Assembly: GCF_946479755.1 (NCBI RefSeq)
Contig: NZ_CAMLHC010000016.1
Span: 127,485-191,484 of the forward strand
Length of the DNA: 64,000 nt
Source: an uncultured Chitinophaga sp.
GTDB taxonomy: Bacteria; Bacteroidota; Bacteroidia; Chitinophagales; Chitinophagaceae
Direction of reading: 5' to 3'
Shown: positions 7,716-14,951 of the stretch, piece after piece
How positions within the stretch are numbered: position 1 is the stretch's first letter
Layout: each line of letters begins with the position of its first letter
Position numbers and translations under genes: made by a program
The notes under the pieces: model-generated
The model's input: the letters and a program-made list of their open reading frames with translations, nothing else
Databases searched by the model: none
Told to the model about the DNA's origin: nothing

Positions 7716-10274
7716 TCATGACAACCACACATGTAACAGTGATAATAGTTTAATGCTGTCGACCGGTTTTGCGATATAATCCGAAGCACCGGCGTCGAGG
7801 CATTGCTGCCGGTCGCCGGGCATTGCTTTGGCTGTGATAGCGATAACGGGCAACTGCATAAAGCGCCGTTCGCTCCTGATATGCCGGATGGCTTCGAAGC
7901 CGTCCATTTCCGGCATCATCATATCCATCAGGACCAGGTCCACCTCGTGATGGCGGTCCAGTACCGCCAGCGCTTCCCTCCCATCGGCGGCGGTGAGGAC
8001 ACATACGCCCTGTTCTTCCAGCAGGGCGCTCATGGAAAACACATTGCGCATATCATCGTCCACCAGGAGCACCTGTTTTCCCGCCAGTATATTCTCCGGT
8101 ACGTGACCGTGCGGACGGGGTGCTGTGGCCGGATGATGACCGTTGTTCAGCAGGCGTTCCAGTTCATCCGTCAGCCTGTCTGTCGAAAATGGGGCCTTCC
8201 GGATGATGGCCGCCACCTGTTTTCTGATCTGCTGTTCCTCAACAGCGGAAATATCCTGATCGATATATACAATAACAGGTGCGGAGGGCACAGTGTTCAT
8301 TTGTTGGAGTGCTGCGAGGGAAGCTTTACTTTCTTCCGGGCGGCAGCCCAGGTCCAGGATGATGCAGTCGTATTTGCCTGTAGCCAGCAAACCGGCGGCC
8401 ATGGCCATATTAACAGCGGTATCGTAAGTAATGTCCAGTTTATTCTCCGTTTGAATATCTGTTCCGATGACCAGTATTCTCGGGCCGTTGGCAGACAGGT
8501 GACGGCGGTCACCTTTTTGTTCGGTGGGAAGTCGTATTGTTGCATCATATAAAGCAGGCGCTGCGTCCTCACGGAGTTGAAGCGGTTCCGTATTCACCGG
8601 CAGAATGACTGTAAACGTGCTGCCTTGCGGGCTGCTGCTTTCGAGATGTATGGCCCCTTTCAGTAACAGCATCAGTTCCCGGCTGATGGACAGCCCCAAT
8701 CCTGTACCGCCGTATTTACGGGTAGTGGCGCCATCACCCTGGTGGAAAGCATCGAAGATCAGTTGTTGTTTCTCTGAGGGAATGCCTGGCCCGGTGTCCG
8801 TAACACTGATGCACAGTGCATTTTCAGGCCGCACATACCACGAGAGGCAGATACGGCCGCCTGCCGGCGTAAACTTAAAAGCATTGGACAGCAGGTTGCG
8901 TATCACCTGTTCCAGCCGCATCCTGTCGGTTGTTATCACTGCCGGCACATTGACGGCTATTTCAGTGGTGTAATGTATCTGTTTTTCCTGGGCCACCACT
9001 CCAAAGAGATTATCCAGGTCTTCGATGACAGCCGCAATACGCACCGCTTCGGGTGACAGCTCCACTTTACCGGCTTCGATTTTGGAGAGGTCGAGAATAT
9101 CATTGATCAGCCGCAGCAGGTCGGAGCCCGACTTATGCATGATCGCCGCATATTCCACCTGACGGGGAAGCAGATTGCCTTCTTTGTTTTCCTCCAGCAT
9201 TTTCGCCAGTATCAGCACACTATTGAGCGGCGTACGCAGTTCGTGTGACATGTTAGCAAGGAATTCGGATTTATAGCGGCTGTTGGCTTCCAGTTCTGCG
9301 GCTTTAAGAGAGAGCGCCTGACGGGCAGTTTCCAGTTCTGTGTTTTTCATGGCCATTTCGGCGTTCACCTGTCGCAGCTCTTCTTCCTGTACACGCAGTT
9401 CTTCTTCAGAAGCCTGCAGTATTTCAGACTGACGGCTCAGCTCTTCGTTGGATTGGCGTAGTTCTTCCTGTTGACAATACAGCGCTTCTTTCTGCTCCTG
9501 TACCTGTTGTAACAGGACCATTACTTTCTCCCTTTCGCGGGCAGCGTGCAGTGCCACCGCCACGTCTCCGGAGACCAGTTCCAGCAGTTGCAGCTGCAGC
9601 GGCGTCACCGGGTTGACGGTCACCAGTTCCAAGACGCCCGTTAGTTCCTCTCCCATCAGCAGAGGCACCAGTACCAGCATATTGGGGGGGATCCGGTCGC
9701 GGGCGGCAGTTGCCTGCCGGTGGTGGACAGGCAGCTGGCTGATGATGCGTATATCCCTGCCGGTAGCCGCATCCCCAGGCAGCCCTTCACCGATGGCAAA
9801 CTGCGTTGGTATTTCCGCCGGAAGATAAATGCTGCTGCATAAACGAAGTATGGCATCTTCTTTTTCAAAGTAGTACAATGCGCCCGCCGTAAAGCCTGCA
9901 TTTTCGGTAAATGAGCGCAGGCATTTGTACGCGAGGCTTTCCGTTTTATGAATGCCCAGCAGGTTCTCTTTCATATCGTTCAGCCCACTGAGCAGCCAGT
10001 TACGGTCATTGGACTCCCTGTTGAGCGTCACTACTTCTTCCAGTTTGCTGTTGAGTTTTTTACGGACCAGCTGTCCATAATAAAATTCCCTGTAGAAAAA
10101 ATACATCAGTATACAACCGATACAAACGATGATGGCTGTATTCAAAGGAAGGATAAAACCGGTGACGCGGGCATGCTGGAAAAAAGGCCACCATGAAAGA
10201 AGGCCACCCAGCAGCATCAGCAGCGCGACAGCGGCCAGGGCAAGGTATAGTCTTTTAGCAGGAGATAGTTTCAT
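7716..10274 (-). CDS. Membrane hybrid histidine kinase with GAF domain and two REC domains
   Basis: 852 residues from ATG 10274 (MKLSPAKRLYL). A TTG at 10331 would add 19 residues but looks less likely. Two N-terminal membrane helices (about 8-28 and 39-60), then a GAF domain (about 100-245), a long Glu/Gln-rich coiled coil (about 250-345), HisKA with SHELRTPLNS, HATPase with NLLSNAFKF, DTGPGI and GGTGLGLSIS, then two receivers. The last receiver is complete (LLVDDD, LMDMMMPEMDG, AKPVD). The first (about 600-710) lacks the acidic pair (VIGTD) and seems degenerate, though Asp remains in IILDLG. It is probably the input kinase for the downstream CheR/CheB/kinase block. Confidence 0.9.
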   Translation of the reverse strand: MKLSPAKRLYLALAAVALLMLLGGLLSWWPFFQHARVTGFILPLNTAIIVCIGCILMYFFYREFYYGQLVRKKLNSKLEEVVTLNRESNDRNWLLSGLNDMKENLLGIHKTESLAYKCLRSFTENAGFTAGALYYFEKEDAILRLCSSIYLPAEIPTQFAIGEGLPGDAATGRDIRIISQLPVHHRQATAARDRIPPNMLVLVPLLMGEELTGVLELVTVNPVTPLQLQLLELVSGDVAVALHAAREREKVMVLLQQVQEQKEALYCQQEELRQSNEELSRQSEILQASEEELRVQEEELRQVNAEMAMKNTELETARQALSLKAAELEANSRYKSEFLANMSHELRTPLNSVLILAKMLEENKEGNLLPRQVEYAAIMHKSGSDLLRLINDILDLSKIEAGKVELSPEAVRIAAVIEDLDNLFGVVAQEKQIHYTTEIAVNVPAVITTDRMRLEQVIRNLLSNAFKFTPAGGRICLSWYVRPENALCISVTDTGPGIPSEKQQLIFDAFHQGDGATTRKYGGTGLGLSISRELMLLLKGAIHLESSSPQGSTFTVILPVNTEPLQLREDAAPALYDATIRLPTEQKGDRRHLSANGPRILVIGTDIQTENKLDITYDTAVNMAMAAGLLATGKYDCIILDLGCRPEESKASLAALQQMNTVPSAPVIVYIDQDISAVEEQQIRKQVAAIIRKAPFSTDRLTDELERLLNNGHHPATAPRPHGHVPENILAGKQVLLVDDDMRNVFSMSALLEEQGVCVLTAADGREALAVLDRHHEVDLVLMDMMMPEMDGFEAIRHIRSERRFMQLPVIAITAKAMPGDRQQCLDAGASDYIAKPVDSIKLLSLLHVWLS

Positions 10275-10395
10275 ATCCCTGATAACAACCTGCTGTGCCG
10301 TTAGGTTGCAGCAACGCACATACGACAACAAATCATTAACATATATCCATGCAACAATGTATAGTTTACTTTGTTAAAATGGTTGTTAACGCTCG

Positions 10396-10403
10396 AAAGG
10401 AGG
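10396..10403 (+). promoter_or_regulatory. Strong Shine-Dalgarno AAAGGAGG
   Basis: AAAGGAGG lies four bases before ATG 10408. Strong SD sequences are uncommon in Bacteroidota, so this one stands out and fixes the start of the response regulator. Confidence 0.6.
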
Positions 10404-10407
10404 CCCT

Positions 10408-10770
10408 ATGAAGAAGATTTTATTAATAGAAGATGATGAGATCATGCCCAAGATCGTGGCTCGTATCCTCCCTTCCACTGAGTACCGGCTGGAACATGCA
10501 TCCAACGGAAAAGAAGCCCTACAAAGACTGGAAGAGACCAGTTATGCTTATGATCTGATTATTACGGATATCATGATGCCATACGCCAACGGCTTCGAGA
10601 TTCTAAGTAAGATAAAGCACAGGGACCGTCCCATCCCCGTCATTATCATTTCCAACGCAGGTAACGAAGATATGATCATGGAAGGATTCAGGCTGGGTGC
10701 AGATGACTTTTTAAAGAAGCCTATTCTCCCTGCTGAATTGCTGATCAGGGTCAAAAAATTGTTAATGTAG
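10408..10770 (+). CDS. Single-domain response regulator
   Basis: 120 residues, a lone REC domain: acidic pair in IEDDE (residues about 7-11), phospho-acceptor Asp in LIITDIMMPYANGFE, Thr/Ser switch in PVIIISNAGNE and Lys in LKKPILP. No output domain. It is the first gene of the plus-strand operon that continues into the HEAT, glycosyltransferase and YaiO-like genes, with 11 bases to the next start, and it is divergent from the hybrid kinase. It may regulate polymer synthesis by protein contact, for example with the HEAT-repeat protein; that is inference. Confidence 0.9.
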   Translation: MKKILLIEDDEIMPKIVARILPSTEYRLEHASNGKEALQRLEETSYAYDLIITDIMMPYANGFEILSKIKHRDRPIPVIIISNAGNEDMIMEGFRLGADDFLKKPILPAELLIRVKKLLM

Positions 10771-10781
10771 AATTGTTCGTC

Positions 10782-11999
10782 ATGTCACAGATTGACAACC
10801 CCAAACTTTCCACGCTGGTGGAAACAGCTTCCTCATACGTGGAAACAGCTTTCGCATCTGTCATAACAGCTGCCCGTTTTTTGGAAACCACTTTCCTGAA
10901 AGCCCCCATTACCATCCAGATTGCGATGGTGTTTATCGTCATTGCCGTTGTTACTACTGCGCTGGCATATATCTCCATATTGCGTAACCGCTACCGCGGC
11001 TACCGGGCAGACAGAAAACTGGCGCGTTTATGTCCACGCATCGACAATCTGCTGATCGATGAAGTGCTGAGCCACCCTTCGTTGTTACAGCATGTTCCGC
11101 CGGACGAGATACAGATCAACATCGCCTGTTTTGAGCAGCTGCCCCTTCACCGCAGATGGGCGCGGCAGGCGCTGACCAGCCGCATCATCCATTTCCGCCG
11201 CAACGTAAGAGGCAATGTTGGACAACTTTTGCGTAATCTTTACGTGCAACTGGACCTGGACAACGACACTTTGAAAAAACTGAAATCCCGGCACTGGGAG
11301 AAAAAAGTACAGGCGCTTACAGAGCTCACCAGCCTGGACATGTTCATCTCTGATGTCACCATTCTGCCGATGACCAATGACCGCAACCGGGAACTGCGTG
11401 CCGCCGCACGGCATGCCTATATTAAACTGAGTAAAAATGACCCGTTCAAGTTCTTCGATATAGCGAAAGAGCCGCTGCTGCTGTGGGACCAGGTAGAGTT
11501 GTTCCGTACCATCACCAGCACAGAAAACATCGCCATTCCCAGTTTCGCCAGATGGATCACCTATTCCGGCAACAAGAGCGTCATCTCTTTCTGTCTGAAG
11601 CTGGTAGTGTATTATAACCAGCATAATGCCGTACCAGCTATCCTCCGCTTACTGGAAACCAAGGACCACTATCTGCGGGCCGACGCCATCAACTGTCTCG
11701 GTAAGCTACGGGCGCGTAATGCAGAAGACAGACTGGTATCTCTCTACAGCCATCAGCCTATTCCCTGCCAGATAGAAATACTCAAGGCGCTGGGACGCAT
11801 TGGCAGCGGTGCACATGTTGAATTTCTGAAAGCAGAATTTATGCACGCCACCGATTTCGATCTGCGTAAACACGCCGCCAAGTCGCTGGTTAAAAACCGT
11901 TGGGTGAGCGACCAGCCGGGGGATGCGCTGCTTCCGTCCGTCACCCCCGAAAACCTGCGGATACTAAAGCATTGTATGAACCCTTTAATCAAATACTGA
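10782..11999 (+). CDS. Membrane-anchored HEAT-repeat protein of a polysaccharide operon
   Basis: 405 residues from ATG 10782 (MSQIDNPKLST). One membrane helix at about 44-68 (ITIQIAMVFIVIAVVTTALAYISI) follows a short N-terminal region. The rest is alpha-helical and reads as HEAT/ARM repeats, clearest at RRWARQALTSRIIHFRRN, NAVPAILRLLETKDHYLRADAINCLGKLRARNAEDRL and PIPCQIEILKALGRIGSGAHVEFL. HEAT repeats are protein-binding scaffolds; here it may dock the response regulator to the synthases. Its stop overlaps the next start in the form ATGA (11997-12001), a sign of coupled translation. No enzyme motif is present. Confidence 0.8.
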   Translation: MSQIDNPKLSTLVETASSYVETAFASVITAARFLETTFLKAPITIQIAMVFIVIAVVTTALAYISILRNRYRGYRADRKLARLCPRIDNLLIDEVLSHPSLLQHVPPDEIQINIACFEQLPLHRRWARQALTSRIIHFRRNVRGNVGQLLRNLYVQLDLDNDTLKKLKSRHWEKKVQALTELTSLDMFISDVTILPMTNDRNRELRAAARHAYIKLSKNDPFKFFDIAKEPLLLWDQVELFRTITSTENIAIPSFARWITYSGNKSVISFCLKLVVYYNQHNAVPAILRLLETKDHYLRADAINCLGKLRARNAEDRLVSLYSHQPIPCQIEILKALGRIGSGAHVEFLKAEFMHATDFDLRKHAAKSLVKNRWVSDQPGDALLPSVTPENLRILKHCMNPLIKY

Positions 12000-13426
12000 T
12001 GCAGAGCATTGTAAACGCGATCAGCCATATTTATCAAAGTACCATTTTCCTGTACGGGCTGGTGCTGTTGCTGGTGTATGCCATGCTAGCACTGTTCTCC
12101 ATGCTGGCCGTGCGGCAGTATGCCCGTAAAAACAATGACTATCAGCTGGACGTGCTGGCCGGTTCGGGCATTGTTCCCGGTATTACCGTCCTGGCTCCGG
12201 CTTATAATGAAGGACTTACTATTATTGACAATGTACGATCGCTGCTCACGCTGAACTATCCGCGCTTCGAGATTATAGTCATCAACGACGGCAGTACAGA
12301 CGATACGCTGGAGCAAATGATCCGCGAATTCAATCTGCAGGAAGTGGATTTTGCCTATAATATAAAGCTCAAGACCCAGCCCGTGAAACGGGTGTTCAAG
12401 TCCACAGATCCGGCTTATGCTTCCCTTGTGATACTGGACAAGGTTAACGGCAAAAGCAAGGCCGACGCCTCCAATGCAGGCATCAACGCCGCCTCATTTG
12501 ACTATTTTCTGTGTACGGACGTGGACTGTGTGCTGGACAAAAATACGCTGCTGGAGCTGATACGGCCGGTATTGCAGGAAGAAAAAAAGCGGGTGATCGC
12601 TACGGGCGCTACGCTACGCATTGGCAACTCCTGTGAGTTTGATGAAGGCGTGATGACGAGGATGCGGCCACCGAAACAACTGCTGCCAAGGTTCCAGGAG
12701 GTAGAATACATCCGTTCTTTTGTGCTGGGCAAAATGGGCTGGAGTTATATCAACTGCGTCCCCAATGTGTCCGGAGGACTGGGCCTGTTTGAAAAAGAAG
12801 TGGCCATTCGCTGTGGTGGTTACGACCACAGCTCTTTCGGCGAAGATATGGAGCTGATGAGCCGCATGTGCCGTTACGCTTATGACTACAACATCGATTA
12901 CGCCATCCGGTATATCCCAAAAACGCTGTGCTGGACGGAGGCGCCGAACACGCTCAGGATATTCAACCGGCAACGGACACGCTGGGCCAGAGGACTGGCG
13001 CAGCTGATCCATGCGCACTTCCACATGTTTCTGAACCCGAGATATGGTAAAATCGGGATGATCATCTTCCCCTATAATTTTTTCTTTGAGCTGATGGGCC
13101 CTGTGGTGGAATTCATCGGGCTGATCACTTATCTGCTGCTGGCGGCGCTGGGTTATATACAGTGGCACAATGCGCTGTTGCTGTTGTTATTTGTTTACAC
13201 CTATTCCATTATGATCACTACCATCGCCATTTTGTGGGACCAGCTCACTTTCCGTTATTATAAGACCTGGAGAGAAGTGTTATTCCTCTGTATGACATCT
13301 TTCCTTGAGTTCATCATATATCATCCCATTATTGTGTATTTCTCCCTGCGGGGCTACTACAATTTCCTCACCGGCAAACGGGTGACATGGGGAAACATGC
13401 AACGGCAGGGATTTGGCAAAAAATAA
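11999..13426 (+). CDS. Processive family 2 glycosyltransferase (first copy)
   Basis: 475 residues starting in the ATGA overlap with the HEAT gene. One membrane helix at about 15-40, then a GT2 catalytic domain: APAYNEG, NDGSTDDTL, the DxD in CTDVDC, the acceptor-site FGEDMEL and the processive signature RQRTRWARG. Several membrane helices follow (about 345-450). This is the architecture of PgaC, NodC and BcsA-type synthases that polymerise a sugar and pass it through the membrane. There is no PilZ domain. It is a close paralogue of the next gene. Donor sugar and polymer are unknown. Confidence 0.88.
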   Translation: MQSIVNAISHIYQSTIFLYGLVLLLVYAMLALFSMLAVRQYARKNNDYQLDVLAGSGIVPGITVLAPAYNEGLTIIDNVRSLLTLNYPRFEIIVINDGSTDDTLEQMIREFNLQEVDFAYNIKLKTQPVKRVFKSTDPAYASLVILDKVNGKSKADASNAGINAASFDYFLCTDVDCVLDKNTLLELIRPVLQEEKKRVIATGATLRIGNSCEFDEGVMTRMRPPKQLLPRFQEVEYIRSFVLGKMGWSYINCVPNVSGGLGLFEKEVAIRCGGYDHSSFGEDMELMSRMCRYAYDYNIDYAIRYIPKTLCWTEAPNTLRIFNRQRTRWARGLAQLIHAHFHMFLNPRYGKIGMIIFPYNFFFELMGPVVEFIGLITYLLLAALGYIQWHNALLLLLFVYTYSIMITTIAILWDQLTFRYYKTWREVLFLCMTSFLEFIIYHPIIVYFSLRGYYNFLTGKRVTWGNMQRQGFGKK

Positions 13427-13438
13427 TACTATCCTATC

Positions 13439-14941
13439 ATGATTTCGCTTAAAGTACTGTTCAGCACACTGGTATTTATTTACGGCGCCTTCATCCTGCT
13501 GATGTATGGCGTGCTGGCCGTTCTCTCTTACCGGTCCATACAGTTGTTCCGCAAACACAACAGTTACACCGATTTTAACCAGTTGCTCGAATCACCGCTG
13601 GCGCCGGGCATTTCGGTGATAGCGCCGGCCTTTAATGAGGGGCTGACGATCATCTCCAATGTGCGGTCGCTACTCACGCTCAACTATACCCGATTTGAGG
13701 TGATCATCATCAATGACGGCAGTACAGACGATACGCTGGACAAACTGATACGGGAATACGAACTGATTGAAATTGAGTTTGCCTATCACGAGAGAATCAA
13801 AACGCAGCCGGTACGAAGGTTTTTCAAGTCCGTCAACATTGCCTATGAAAAACTGCTGGTCATTGACAAAGTGAATGGCAAAAGCAAGGCCGATGCCTCC
13901 AATGCAGGCATTAACGCCGCTTCTTTTGATTATTTTCTGTGTACGGACGTAGATTCCGTGTTGGAGAAAGATACGTTGCTGCGCATGGTGAAACCTTTTA
14001 TGACGGAGGAGCTGCGGCAGACCAGGGAGGTGGGTGAGCCATGCCCGGAGTGTGGTTATGTGCATGTAACAGAAGACAGTAAGCGGGTGATCGCCACCGG
14101 CGCCACGCTGCGCATTGCCAATTCCTGCGAGGTGGAAGACGGCGAGATCCTGCGGGTGCGGCCGCCGATGAATCCTCTGCCCCGCTTCCAGGAAATGGAA
14201 TATGTACGTTCCTATGTGCTGGGGAAAGTGGGCTGGAGCATGATGAACAGTGTGCCCAATGTGTCGGGCGGGCTCGGGCTGTTTGACAAGGAAATAGCCA
14301 TTAAAGCCGGTGGGTATGACAGTAAATCCTTTGCAGAAGACATGGACATCGTTACCCGGATGTCGGCGTACATGATGGACAATCATCAGCAATATGCCAT
14401 CCGGTACATTCCTACTACGCAGTGCTGGACAGAAGGGCCTCCCAACATGACGATCTTCGGCCGGCAGCGCACCCGCTGGGGACGTGGCCTTTCAGAGATC
14501 ATGAACATGCACAGCCAGCTGATCTTCAACCCGCGGTATAAAAAACTGGGCATGATCGTATTGCCCTACAATCTCTTTTTTGAGTTTTTAGCACCTATTA
14601 TCGAGTGTGTAGGACTTATCGTATACATTTACCTGATCCTTACCCACCAGGTGTATTGGGTATACGCCTCTATCCTTTTGTTATTCGCGTATCTGTATTC
14701 CGTGATGATCACCACGCTGTCTATTTGCTGGGACCAGCTTACCTATCGTTATTACCGCAGCTGGCGGGAGGTGATGGCGTTAGCGCTGATGGCTTACCTG
14801 GAGCCGTTTATCTATCATCCGCTGATCATGTTTTTTGCCCTGCGCGGGTATTGGTTTTTCCTAACCGGCAAGAAGACGCCGTGGGGCAATATGGAACGAC
14901 AAGGTTTCGGTCAACATACCACTATCCCTTCCAAAATTTAA
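13439..14941 (+). CDS. Processive family 2 glycosyltransferase (second copy, with CPEC insert)
   Basis: 500 residues, paralogous to the upstream gene and sharing APAFNEG, NDGSTDDTL, CTDVDSV, FAEDMDI and RQRTRWGRG. It has one N-terminal and several C-terminal membrane helices. Relative to the first copy it carries an insertion of roughly 20 residues in the catalytic domain containing CPECGY (Cys202 and Cys205), just before KRVIATGATLRI. One CxxC alone would be half a zinc site, so it may be redox-active or bind metal between subunits. Two linked synthases may form a hetero-oligomer or make alternating linkages; this is inference. Confidence 0.88.
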   Translation: MISLKVLFSTLVFIYGAFILLMYGVLAVLSYRSIQLFRKHNSYTDFNQLLESPLAPGISVIAPAFNEGLTIISNVRSLLTLNYTRFEVIIINDGSTDDTLDKLIREYELIEIEFAYHERIKTQPVRRFFKSVNIAYEKLLVIDKVNGKSKADASNAGINAASFDYFLCTDVDSVLEKDTLLRMVKPFMTEELRQTREVGEPCPECGYVHVTEDSKRVIATGATLRIANSCEVEDGEILRVRPPMNPLPRFQEMEYVRSYVLGKVGWSMMNSVPNVSGGLGLFDKEIAIKAGGYDSKSFAEDMDIVTRMSAYMMDNHQQYAIRYIPTTQCWTEGPPNMTIFGRQRTRWGRGLSEIMNMHSQLIFNPRYKKLGMIVLPYNLFFEFLAPIIECVGLIVYIYLILTHQVYWVYASILLLFAYLYSVMITTLSICWDQLTYRYYRSWREVMALALMAYLEPFIYHPLIMFFALRGYWFFLTGKKTPWGNMERQGFGQHTTIPSKI

Positions 14942-14951
14942 ATGACGTATT

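Noticed and set aside
5187..10274. Chemotaxis operon
   Set aside because: CheA, CheW, CheY-motor and receptor genes are all missing; CheB and CheR alone do not make a chemotaxis locus.
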